A DNA stretch of 64,000 nt from Euphorbia lathyris (Eukaryota; Streptophyta; Magnoliopsida; Malpighiales; Euphorbiaceae), in assembly GCF_963576675.1 (NCBI RefSeq), contig NC_088913.1, forward strand, positions 93,066,201 to 93,130,200. Reading direction: 5' to 3'. Positions 22,151 through 33,842 of this stretch are shown here, in pieces; positions within the stretch are counted from its first letter, which is position 1; every line of letters begins with the position of its first letter. The notes under the pieces are model-generated. The model was given only the letters and a program-made list of their open reading frames with translations, was not told the origin of the DNA and made no database searches. Made by a program: the position numbers and the translations under genes.

Positions 22151-23637
22151 CTAAACAAGTGTGGACTTTGGTTGATCCACCCGAAGGGTTAAAACCCATT
22201 GGGTGCAGGTGGATCTTCAAAAAGAAGACTGATGTGGATGGAAAGGTTAGCACCTACAAAGCTAGGTTAGTAGCGAAAGGATATCGTCAGAAACAAGGAA
22301 TTGATTATGACGAAACTTTCTCTCCTGTGGCTATGTCCAAATCAATCAGAATCATGCTTGCAATTGCCGCTCACTACGATTATGAGATTTGGCAAATGGA
22401 TGTGAAAACAGCTTTCCTAAACGGAAACCTGCTTGAGGATGTATATATGATGCAACCTGAAGGTTTCATATCAAAGGATGCAAACAAAGTTTGCAAACTT
22501 CAGAGATCCATTTATGGACTCAAGCAAGCATCGAGAAGCTGGAATGAGCGTTTTGACGAAACCATAAAACAATTTGGTTTCGAACAAAATTGCGAAGAAG
22601 CTTGCATTTACAAGAAAGCAAGTGGAAGCTCTATAGCATTTCTCATACTATATGTGGACGATATATTATTAATGGGAAATGACATTGCTCTACTACAGTC
22701 GGTAAAAGTATGGTTATCTGGTAACTTCTCAATAAAAGACCTTGGTGAAGCAGCTTATATACTTGGTATAAAGATCTACAGAGATAGATCGAGAAGACTG
22801 TTTGGTCTTTCATAGGCTACATACATTGAAAATGTGCTAAATCGGTTTAGCATGCTTGAATCGAAACGAGGTAACTTACCCATGCTACATGGAGTAAAGT
22901 TAAACAATCATCAATGTCCTAAAACCGATGATGACAAAAGACGCATGGCTGTAGTCCCATACGCCAGCGCAATCGGTTCGTTTATGTATGCTATGCTATG
23001 CACTAGACCTGACGTAGCGTTCGCGTTATCTGTAACGAGTCGTTACCAAGGAAATTCGGGAGACGAGCATTGGATTGCCGTCAAGAACATTCTTAAGTAC
23101 TTGAGAAGAACTAAAGATATGTTCCTAGTGTACGGAGAAGGTGATCTGAAAATAGAAGGATTTTCAGACGCAAGTCATCTCACATATGAGAATGATTTTA
23201 AATCCCAATCAGGATACATGTTTATCTTGAATGGGGGCGCGGTCAGTTGGAAGAGTTCCAAGCAGGGAAGCGTAGCTTTCTCTACGACCGAGTCAGAGTA
23301 TATCGCAGCTGCGGAAGCAGCAAAGGAAGCGGTTTGGATAAGAAAGTTCATTACAGAACTTGGTGTGGTGCCTGACATTGTAAATCCCATCACACTGTAT
23401 TGTGATAACAATGGAGCCATTGCGCAAGCAAAGGAACCACGGTCTCATAATGCGTCCAAGCATTACCTTAAGCGATACCACATCATAAGAGAGATTGTGG
23501 CTAGAGGAGATGTGAGAATAGAAAGAGTACCTACAGAGGACAACGTTGCAGATCCGTTAACAAAGCCCTTAACCCAGAGAGTACATGATCGTCATCTAAC
23601 TTCTACTGGGATAAGTTTTAGAAACAATTGGCTTTAG
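22151..23637 (+). pseudogene. Copia-1 reverse transcriptase and RNase H (5'-truncated)
   Basis: Coding homology begins right at the end of the Athila-X LTR. The first dozen codons of the apparent ORF from 22114 are LTR sequence. The RT (RVT_2) has VWTLVDPPEG, RLVAKGYRQKQGIDY, WQMDVKTAFLNG and the catalytic YVDDILLMGND. RNase H follows with GFSDASH, TTESEYIA, YCDNNGA and KHYLKRYHI. One TAG at 22813 (ancestral CAG by context, GLS/ATYI) interrupts it. The product ends at 23637, a few bases before the polypurine tract. Gag, protease, integrase and the start of RT are missing. The motifs fit the Tork/Angela/TNT1-like part of Ty1/copia. Confidence 0.9.
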
Positions 23638-23640
23638 TCC

Positions 23641-23649
23641 AAGTGGGAG
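23641..23649 (+). promoter_or_regulatory. Polypurine tract of copia-1
   Basis: aagtgggag, two bases before the LTR start TGTTGGGG, is the standard copia plus-strand primer site. Confidence 0.8.
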
Positions 23650-23651
23650 TA

Positions 23652-25508
23652 TGTTGGGGTTTAGTATCCTATAGACAATTGTTCTAGGATACAAACTTAA
23701 TATAAATGAATTGTTCTTTATATCATTTGTTTTAATGAGATATATGTTTTATAACTATATAAAGGCAATCCCTTTTAAGCACTAAATAAAGTCTAATAAA
23801 AGGAAATCCGTAAGTTTGTTTTAAAGTGATTATAAAGTGTTCATACGAGCATGAAGTGAGACAAAACTTTATAATAAACTAATAAACTTAAAACCACCCC
23901 AAGTCAAGTGATATGTTTAGGATTGATATATCACTGTTGAGACTTGCATGTAACAATGTCTTCTGTCCGATAGAAAGCTGATCTCACAAGCTTCATATAT
24001 ACATATATATGGACAGTTACATGGATCCGATGAAAAGTAGTTCATTAGGATTGGGGATCCGATTTGAGATAACAGGATGGGTAGATTCATCCTTGTCACC
24101 TGTTCATCTCATTGGTATTAATAGGTATAACTAATCCTCAGACTCAAAGGAATATTAATTGGTATTCTAGATTACGGAATGTGACGCTTTGACTCTGGTG
24201 TAACACGATCCTTAACAGAGATGACTCTGGGGTGTGAACAGTAGACGTTGGGTATCACAGGAAGTGATTGCGGGATCGTTATATATTGGATTGAGCATTT
24301 ATCACTCCCGATAAATAGGAGATACATCCAAGGATCGCTTGTGGAAGACTCGACTCTAAATCCTTGCAAGGTGATAGCTTAAGACTTGAAATACAGATTT
24401 CACTTAACCTATCTATTTGAGTTGACTCGGCCTGTACAAGTAAAACGAACGTCTCGCTATATGTGACTTGACATCATCCATAGTCATAAGATTCAGTACA
24501 AGGATGTAGTTGATAAAGGATCGAATTATACTGTAACTAATACGGAAAGGTTAACGACAGAATCAACCTGTCTTCTTATGGCTCTAGGGGAATGATTACG
24601 GACTTGCTAATCACATACTCTGTACATCATTCCGTTATGCAAAGATTAAATATAATTCTTTGAAAATTAATATAATAGTTGCATACGGCCAGTAGTAATA
24701 GGAACCTAATGGGTCACCCATAAGACTTGGAACCTAAAAGAGAGATAGATGTTAATTAATTGATGGAAGCCCAATTGAGCCCAATGAGGCCCATGGACCA
24801 TAAGGGGGTCGAAATTCATGTATGGTACATGAATAATTAATCTGATTTTAATCAATCTTAATTAGATTAGGATTATGAATTAAATTAATTAAGAGATAAA
24901 TAAGTTAAGAGTTTTAATTAGATTATAATACTCCTATTATTGTCCAATAAGGTTATTATTATTATCCTTAATATGTTAGATATATAATGAGATAATAATT
25001 AGGAATTCTATTCCGAATTGAATTCCTATTCAGTAACCAAATTCTATCTAACTAGGGATTAGATACAAGAGATTATAAATACCCCCCACTATGTGATTTT
25101 CGAAATCCTTGAACCCTAATCCAAGGCTAGTGATATTCGAAACCTACCCTAAAGAAAGAAAGAGAATTTTCGACCCCAGTTCCAGGACGAGATTTTCTGC
25201 GGCTTCCTTCCGATCAATTAATTTCATCTATTTCTTTTATCCTTGATCTTGTGTTGATTAATTAGAGGCAATCTATTTTGGTTGCTATTCAACGGTTGAT
25301 TCTAACTTAATCTTCCCGTGTTTTATTTCGTGCTTGGGAACTCGGAGAAGAGTTGTGGGCATTTCATTAACAACGGTAGATTGATCATCAAAAGGTAATT
25401 CTTCTTATCCCTCTTTATATGAAATAACGATTAACGGATCCTAGGGTTAATGGAAATAGGTTAAATTTTTTATATTTCCGCTGCTATACCTTAGCCTAAT
25501 TTCAAACA
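23652..25508 (+). repeat. 3' LTR of copia-1 (1857 bp)
   Basis: Begins TGTTGGGGTTTAG after the polypurine tract and ends ...tcaaaca. A TATAAATA box lies at 25074-25081, late in the LTR. It is collinear with the copia-2 LTR (29484-31277) over most of its length with phrases such as gagacttgcatgtaaca, agctgatctcacaagctt and ggtataactaatcctcag. The two differ at many positions, so they are sister families or old copies, not one insertion. Its right end abuts the 175-bp satellite. Confidence 0.9.
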
Positions 25509-28500
25509 AATGCTACTTACATTTGAATGCATCCAACATAAGTTTTGCCTGCTCCGAAATCAACTCATTCCGCTTAAAAACAGTTACCAACTCCTAAACA
25601 TAACAAAAGGCGATAACAAACGATAACCAACCTTTTCTTGCAGACAAAGATAAACATACACAAGATATACCTCATTACAGGCTAATCCCACTTAGATTTG
25701 AATGCATCCAATATAAGTTTTGCCTGCTCCGATATCAACTAATTCCGCTTAAAAATACTTACCAACTGCAAAACATAACTAAAGGCAAAAACAAACGATA
25801 ACCTACATTTTCTTGCAAACAAAGATAAACATACACAAGATATTCCTCATTACAGGCTAATCCTTCTTAGATTTGAATGCAGCCAACATAAGTTTTATTT
25901 GCTCCGATATAAACTCCTTCCGGTTAAAAATAGTTACCAACTCCTAAACATAACAAAAGGCGAAACAAACGATAACCTACATTTTCTTGCAGACAAAGAT
26001 AAACATACACAAGATATACCTCATTACAGGCTAATCCTACTTAGATTTGAATGCAGCCAATATAAGTTTTGCCTGCTCCAATATCAACTAGTTCCGCTTA
26101 AAAATAGTTACCAACTGCAAAACATAACTAAAGGCAAAAACAAACGATAACCTACATTTTCTTACAAACAAAGATAAACATACACAAGATATACCTCATT
26201 ACATGCTAATCCTTCTTAGATTTGAATGCAGCCAACATAAGTTTTATCTGCTCCGTTATAAACTCCTTCCGCTTAAAAATAGTTACCAACTCCTAAACAT
26301 AACAAAAGACGAAAACAACCGATAACATAACTTCTCTTGCCGACAAAGATAAAAATTCAAAAGATATACCTCATTACAAGCTAATCATACTTAGATTTGA
26401 ATGTAGCCAACATAAGTTTTGCCTGCTCCGATATAAACTCCTTCCGCTTAAAAATAGTTACCAACTCCTAAACATAACAAAAGGCAAAAACAAACGATAA
26501 CCTACATTTTCTTGCCGATGAAGATAAACATACAAAAGATATACCTCATTACAAGCTAATCGTACTAAGATTTGAATGCAGCCAACATAAGTTTTACCTG
26601 CTGCGATATCAACTCCTTCCGCTTAAAAATAGTTACCAACTCCTATACATAACAAAAGGCGAAAACAAATGATAACCTACATTTTCTTGCAGACAAAAAT
26701 AAATATACACAAGATATACCTCATTATAGGCTAATTGTACTTAGATTTGAATGCAGCCAACATAAGTTTTGCCTGCTCCGATATCGACTCTTTGCACTTA
26801 AAAACAGTTACCAACTCCTAGACATAAGAAAAGGCAAAAATAAACGATAACCTACCTTTTCTTGCAGACAAAGATAAACATACACAAGATACACCTCATT
26901 ATAGGCTAATGCTACTTAGATTTGAATGCATCCAACATAAGTTTTGCCTGCTCCAAAATCAACTCCTTCCGCTTACAAACAATTACCAACTCCTAAATAT
27001 AACAAAAGGCGAAAACAAATGATAACGTACCTTTTCTTGCAGAAAAAGATAAACATACACAAGATATACCTCATTACAGGCTAATTCTACTTAGATTTGA
27101 ATGCAATCAGCATAAGTTTTGCCTGCTCCGATATCAACTCATTCCGCTTAAAAACAGTTACCAACTCCTAAACATAAAAAAAGGCGAAAACAAACGATAA
27201 CCTACCTTTTCTTGCAGACAAAGATAAACATACACAAGATATACCTCATTATAGGCTAATTTTACTTAGATTTGAATGCAGCCAACATAAGTTTTTCCTG
27301 CTCCGATATCAACTCCTTCCGCTTAAAAACAGTTACCAACTCCTAAACATAGCAAAAGGTGAAAACAAACGATAACCTACATTTCCTTGCAGACAAAGAT
27401 AAACATACACAAAATATATTTCATTACAGGCTAATCCTACTTAGATTTGAATTCAGCCAATATAAGTTTTGCCTACTCCGATATCAACTAATTCCGCTTA
27501 AAAATAGTTACCAACTGCAAAACATAACTACATGCAAAAACAAACGATAACCTACATCTTCTTACAAACAAAGATAAACATACACAAGCTATACCTCATT
27601 ACAGGCTAATCCTTCTTAGATTTGAATGCAGCCAACATAAGTTTTATCTGCTCCGATATAAACTCATTCCGGTTAAAAATAGTTACCAACTCCTAAACAT
27701 AACAAAAGGCGAAAACAAACGATAACCTACATTTTCTTGCAGACAAAGATAAACATACACAAGATATACCTCATTACAGGCTAATCCTACTTAGTTTTGA
27801 ATGCAGCCAACATAAGTTTTTCCTGCTCTGATATCAACTCCTTCCGCTTAAAAACAGTTACCAACTCCTAAACATAACAAAAGGTGAAAACAAAAGATAA
27901 CCTACATTTTCTTGCAGACAAAGATAAACATACACAAAATATACCTCATTACAAGCTAATCCTACTTAGATTTGAATGCAGCCAATATAAGTTTTGCCTG
28001 CTGCAATATGAACTAATTCCGCTTAAAAATAGTTACCAACTGCAAAACATAACTAAAGGCAAAAACAAACGATAACCTACATTTTCTTACAAACAAAGAT
28101 AAACATACACAAGATATACCTCATTACATGCTAATCCTTGTTAGATTTGAATGCAGCCAACATTAGTTTTATCTGCTCCGTTATAAACTCCTTCCGCTTA
28201 AAAATAGTTACCAACTCCTAAACATAACAAAAGACGAAAACAACCGATAACCTAGCTTTTCTTGCCGACAAAGATAAAAATTCAAAAGATATACCTCATT
28301 ACAAGCTAATCATACTTAGATTTGAATGTAGCCAACATAAGTTTTGCCTGCTCCGATATAAACTCCTTCCGCTTAAAAATAGTTACCAGCTCCTAAACAT
28401 AACAAAAGGCGAAAACAAACGATAACCTACATTTTCTTGCCGACAAAGATAAACATACAAAAGATATACCTCATTACAAGCTAATCGTACTTAGATTTGA

Positions 28501-29483
28501 ATGCAGCCAACATAAGTTTTACCTGCTCCGATATCAACTCCTTCCGCTTAAAATCAGTTACCAACTCCTATACATAACAAAAGGCGTAAACAAATGATAA
28601 CCTACCTTTTCTTGCAGATAAAAATAAATATACACAAGATATACCTCATTATAGGCTAATTGTACTTAGATTTGAATGCAGCCAACATAAGTTTTGCCTG
28701 CTCCGATATCGACTTTTTGCACTTAAAAACAGTTACCAACTCCTAAACATAAGAAAAGGCAAAAATAAACGATAACCTACCTTTTCTTGCAGACAAAGAT
28801 AAACATACACAAGATACATCTCATTATAGGCTAATGCTACTTAGATTTGAATGCATCCAACATAAGTTTTGCCTGCTCCGAAATCAACTCTTTCCGCTTA
28901 CAAACAATTACCAACTCCTAAATATAACAAAAGGCGAAAACAAATGATAACGTACCTTTTCTTGCAGAAAAAGATAAACATACACAAGATATACCTCATT
29001 ACATGCTAATTCTACTTAGATTTGAATGCAACCAACATAAGTTTTGCATGCTCCGATATCAACTCCTTCCGCTTAAAAACAGTTACCAACTCCTAAACAT
29101 AACAAAAGGCGATAACAAACGATAACCAACCTTTTCTTGCAGACAAAGATAAACATACACAAGATATACCTCATTACAGGCTAATCCCACTTAGATTTGA
29201 ATGCATCCAATATAAGTTTTGCCTGCTCCGATATCAACTAATTCCGCTTAAAAATAGTTACCAACTCCTAAACATAACAAAAGACGAAAACAACCGAGAA
29301 CCTAACTTCTCTTGCCGACAAAGATAAAAATTCAAAAGATATACCTCATTACAAGCTAATCATACTTAGATTTGAATTTAGCCAACATAAGTTTTGCCTG
29401 CTCCGATATAAACTCCTTTCGCTTAAAAATAGTTACCAACTCCTAAACATAACAAAAGGCGAAAACAAACGATAACCTACAAT
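25509..29483. repeat. 175-bp satellite array, about 23 monomers, with 11-monomer higher-order repeat
   Basis: The word cttagatttgaatgca recurs every 174-175 bp (25691, 25865, 26040, 26215 and so on) through the region. Rare variants show a higher-order period. Three of them lie exactly 1925 bp (11 monomers) apart: ctccgttata (26251 and 28176), atatcgact (26781 and 28706) and ccaactgcaa (26111 and 28036). Before about 26000 the matching shift is 10 monomers (25762/27511 and 25919/27669). Monomers are A-rich on this strand. Short ORFs (63-83 codons) in it are by-products of the repeat. Confidence 0.93.
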
Positions 29484-31277
29484 TGTTGGAATTTAGTGTC
29501 CTAAATACAATTGTTTTGGATATTAATATTAATGAATAAATTGTTTAGTTGGTCATTTGTTTAATCAGATATATAGCATTAATATGTAACTATATATAAA
29601 GGCACAAATCTTTCGCAAAGGAAGTAATCCTAAGTTTATTCAAGTAGTTATAAAGTGTTCATACAAGCATGAAGTGAGACCATACTTTATAATAGACTGG
29701 TAGACTTAAACTAAACCCAAGTCAAGTAATATGTTATAGGGATTGGCATATTGCTGTTGAGACTTGCATGTAACAGTGTTTTCTGTCGAGATAGAAAGCT
29801 GATCTCACAAGCTTTAGATATTCTGATATCTAGACAGTTACATGGATCTGATGAAGGAGTTCATTAGGATTGGGACCCGACTTGAGATAACAGAATGGAG
29901 TGATTTATCTAATGTGTCAACTGTTCATCTCATCGGTATTAGTAGGTATAACTAATCCTCAGACTCAAACATTCATTAATTAGTAATTCTGGATTGCGGA
30001 GTTTGATACTTTGATTCTATGCGAGCACGATCCAATAGGTGAGAGCCTAGGGTGTGTGAAAGCAGGGTTGGGTATCATGCGAAGTAATTACAGAATGGTT
30101 AATGTCAGATTGAGCATTCGTCACTCCCGATAAATGGGAGATATATCCAAAGGGCCGCTTGAGGTGAATTGACTGAAATCCTTGCAAGGTGATACAGTTA
30201 AGAGTAGAAATAAACATTTCACTTAACTTATCTTTCAGAGTGAATTCAACTTGTACAAGTAAAACCAGACTCTTCGTTATAAGGAATTGACCGACAGGAT
30301 ATAGTTGATGAAGGATCGTATTATACTGTACCTAATACAGAAAGGTTAATGTCAGTTATCAACCTGACTTCTTAATTGCTCTGGGGGAATATCATAGGTT
30401 CTGCTAGTAACAGCTCTCGACGGTATTCCGTTATATATATGTTGGAATTAATCGTAATGAATAATTTCAAATGATATATACGGCTAGTGGCAATAAAGAA
30501 CCTAATGGGTCGCATATGGGATTTGGAATCGGAGGACGAAAATGTAATTAGTGGGACATACACATATGGGCCGAAATTTGTATTAATTTAGGGATAAATT
30601 AATTTGATTAATAATTATAATTTGATTATGGTTATCAATTAAATTAAAAGATTATCTGATAATATCAATTAGAAGTTTTTATGTGATTGGAACTCTAATT
30701 AATTATCCCTAACATTAATTAATTATTAATTTGATTAATAATAATTATCTAGATATAATTAGTTATTATGTAGATAATAGTAAAGTGTTTATTTAATTAT
30801 CTAATTAGGAATCCTATTCCGAATAAGATTCCAATTATTTAATTACCTAACACAACTGGGATTAGGGTTAAGAAAAGTCTATAAATAAACTCCCTAACCC
30901 CTAAAATTCGACCAACACAAAAAAGGGAGAGGAGGAATCGTTCTGTCTTTCGTCTCGGCTAATTTACTTTATTTCTTACTCCCTCTTTGATCTTGTATCG
31001 ATTTCTTTTAGAGGCAATCATTGCGATTGCTATTCATTGAAGGTTGATCACTGATTATCTTTTGGTTTTGTGTTGAATCAAACGTTAGTGGTTCACGAGT
31101 TGATAATAACAAGTTGTGGGCACTTCGTTTGCAACGGTAGATAGTTCATCACTAAAGGTATTACTATCTATCCCTCTTTATATGAAATAACAATTAACAG
31201 ATCTTGGAAAAGGGAAATAGATAAAATAGATAAAATTTTATTATTCCGCTATGCCTAGGCTTGTCTATTTTCCTACA
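29484..31277 (+). repeat. 5' LTR of copia-2 (1794 bp)
   Basis: Begins TGTTGGAATTTAG inside a satellite monomer and ends tcctaca just before a primer-binding site. TATAAATA box at 30880-30887. It is collinear with but clearly diverged from the copia-1 LTR. The left flank (acaat at 29479-29483) would be the target duplication, but the 3' end of the element is absent. Confidence 0.9.
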
Positions 31278-31278
31278 T

Positions 31279-31291
31279 TGGTATCAGAGCC
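31279..31291 (+). promoter_or_regulatory. Primer-binding site of copia-2 (initiator tRNA-Met)
   Basis: tggtatcagagcc, one base after the LTR, is complementary to the 3' end of plant initiator methionine tRNA, the usual copia primer. Confidence 0.93.
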
Positions 31292-31558
31292 TATGTTAAT
31301 CTGTTATTTCATATATGTAAATAAAAGAGTTTTTCAATCAGATTGAATAGATTTATTGTTAGGTTAAATTAATTAATCGATTAGTTCAATTAACCTAACG
31401 ATAAATAAGTTTTGATTACTTGTTAATTAAAACTGATTATGCATAGTTCCTGATTATTTCGGTTGATAATCGTTTTAAACAAAATCTAAAAGATAAAACT
31501 GTTTTAATATTTTAAAAATTGTTTTGAAACTGTTTTAGAACAATTATATATATTTATA

Positions 31559-31614
<56 letters not shown>

Positions 31615-31847
31615 ATAGCAGTTCGGGGTCGCTGCCGCGAGGCGGCAACCCCGAACCACTATTTGCGGCTGGTTGCTGCCTTGCGGCAGCAACCAGTAGC
31701 GGCAGACGCCGTTGCCTTTACGACAGCAGTGTCTGTCCGCTAGCTGCTGCCCTATGGCAGCAGCTATGCCAAAGGGTCGGGCCGATTAAATCGGCCCGGC
31801 CCGATTGTTGGTACCGGGTTTTAAAATTGTTTTAAAATAACCCGTTT

Positions 31848-31885
<38 letters not shown>

Positions 31886-33083
31886 TCAGAATACAATAAT
31901 TTGTTTTGATTATCAAAATCAATTTATTTAAGATTTTATTTTACCTAAATATTTGATATAAGTAATTCAAAGCATTAAATGAATTATTCGAATTAATTAG
32001 GATATGCATAATTGAAATTGGATGAAAATTAATTTAAGTTGTTAATTTGATTAACTTAAATATTACATAAATAGTTTGTGTAATCAACCAATTAAATTTA
32101 ATTTAATTGAGTCTATGCATGTTTGGCATTATGGACATATTAGACCCTCTTTAATAGTTATTTAGTCTTTTGGTATTTAAATAAGACCTGCGTGTCCTGC
32201 TTTCTCTTACTCTCTATTGTATTTCTCTTCTCATCCAAATCCCTTCAAGTAAATTGAAGTTTTTCTTTGAAATTGAATATTGTTGTAATTCAAGGCGCTA
32301 AGGAGAAGACGGGGGACCCAAAGAGAAATATGTAATAGTTAGTATTTCCCTAGGGTGACCCTTTATTCCGTTTTTGGCTCAACGGAATAAACTTAGAGAT
32401 ATGTCCATAATTGTCAATGTTGAATGTATGAATGTCTGATGTATGCTAAAGCAAATCAAGACTAGGTTAGATTATGAGACTTAAATAAATCCCTCACTAA
32501 TCAAAAGTTAAGTAAATAAGCAAGTTATTAAAATCGGTTGCCCCTCCCTAATATTATAATTCAGCCGGCAGTACTGGGGGCCTTTGGGTTGTTGAGTAAA
32601 CTCAAGCTCGGAGTCTTATGGTAACACCTGAATTATCGAAAAATTATTTTTCACGAATATGGGGTAATGCTTAAATTAGGATAGAATAATTGGATGAGTA
32701 AACTCATGTTGTTCTAACCTAATGGGTAATATGGTTGGGATTGATAAACGACACATATCAGTTACTAATGTGGTTAGTAACCCAACAACCTAGAAATCAC
32801 ATGTTTTGATGTGATTGATTACATGAATCTACCTAATGAATGAAACTAGCTTGTTGAGTAAACTCAAGGTGAAATTTCAGGAGTTAGGATTCTAGCTCAC
32901 TAAAGGAATTGTGAATATCCTTCGAATTAATATAGAGGGTTATTAATTTGGTAAAATAGTGGGAGCAATTTAAAAACATAAAAGTCCAACGTATTTAAAT
33001 TGTAAGTGAATTAAACAAATGAATAACATCCGTCACCTTTTCTCACTCTCAGGTTATTAATTTTTCGTACTCTAAAACCAATC
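31292..33083 (+). other. Copia-2 5' leader with TA microsatellites and hairpin cluster
   Basis: About 1.8 kb untranslated leader. TA repeats at about 31565-31612 and 31851-31882 enclose a GC-rich block with several perfect hairpins (separate entry). The remainder is AT-rich and non-coding, with recurring agtaaactcaag words between 32600 and 32870. The short ORF of repeated Tyr-Ile on the minus strand is the TA repeat. Confidence 0.7.
31617..31845 (+). repeat. Array of five hairpins in the copia-2 leader
   Basis: Inverted repeats: 31621-31656 (gttcgggg/ccccgaac arms, imperfect inside), 31671-31694 (ggttgctgcc, loop ttgc), 31741-31766 (tagctgctgcc, loop ctat), 31778-31798 (cgggccgatt, loop a) and 31814-31843 (cgggtt...aacccg, near perfect). 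The second to fourth are perfect. Position in the leader, where packaging and dimer signals usually lie, is suggestive only. Confidence 0.85.
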
Positions 33084-33842
33084 ATGTCGAAAACCGATCT
33101 AAGAAATATCCTTACCGATAACAAGTTGAATGGTTCAAACTTCGCCAACTGGTTTCGTAACCTCAAAATTGTTTTGAAGTTCGAAAAGATAGGGTATGTA
33201 CTCGATACATCGATACCCGCTCTTCCGGCTGATGATGCACCCATTGAAGGGATTGATGCCTATCAGAAGCATAAATCCGATGATGAACACGTTGGGTGCA
33301 TCATACTTGCATCGATGACACCAGATCTGCAAAGGCAACATGAGGAAATGGATGCCTATTCTATTGTCATGCACTTAAAAGAGCTGTTCGGGAAACATAC
33401 TCGCTGTGAACGTTTTGAGATATCAAAACTGCTGTTTCGCTGCAAGATGCAAGAGGGCACATCTGTTATGACACATTGTGTCAAGATGATTGGCTATATC
33501 ACCAAACTTTCTAGTATTGGCTTCGCGATGGATCATGAGCTAAGTGTCGACTTACTTCTTACATCCCTCCCAGAAAGTTATTCACAGTTCACCATGAACT
33601 ACCAAATGAATGACTTAAAGACCTCTCTTGAAGAGCTCGCCAATATGCTCAAGACAGTTGAGACAAATGTGAAGAAAGATAAAGTGGTACCCACTCTTGT
33701 GATTGAGGGATCAAAGAAGAGGAAGGGGAGTTTTCCCAATCCAAAATATCCCAAGAAAAACAAGGGAGGCAAGCCGGCCCAAGCCAAAGGAAAGCAAGTC
33801 AAGAAGCCCAAAGGGGAATGCCACTTCTGTGGTAAAGATGGG
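33084..33842 (+). CDS. Copia-2 Gag, truncated in the zinc knuckle
   Basis: An open frame of about 253 codons from the ATG at 33084. The N-terminus has LNGSNFANWFRNLKIVL, the UBN2 gag-polypeptide fold follows with MDAYSIVMHLKELF and SVDLLLTSLPESY, then a lysine-rich stretch (SKKRKGSFPNPKYPKKNK). The zinc knuckle is cut after CHFCGKDG, so the third and fourth ligands (H and C) are missing. The cut is the start of an Athila LTR at 33843. The frame before the cut has no stops or shifts, so the copy was young when interrupted. Such Gag binds element RNA and builds cytoplasmic particles; without the knuckle and pol this copy cannot move by itself. Confidence 0.9.

Noticed and set aside
25899..28075. 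Three similar 63-83 codon ORFs
   Set aside because: They are the same reading of satellite monomers and carry no protein-like conservation beyond the DNA repeat.
25509..29483. CRISPR array
   Set aside because: Units are 175 bp, contiguous, without unique spacers, in a plant genome; it is a satellite.
31279..31291. tRNA gene
   Set aside because: Only the 13-bp complement of a tRNA 3' end is present; it is a retrotransposon primer site.
31504..31692. Tyr-Ile repeat ORF on the minus strand
   Set aside because: Translation of a TA microsatellite.
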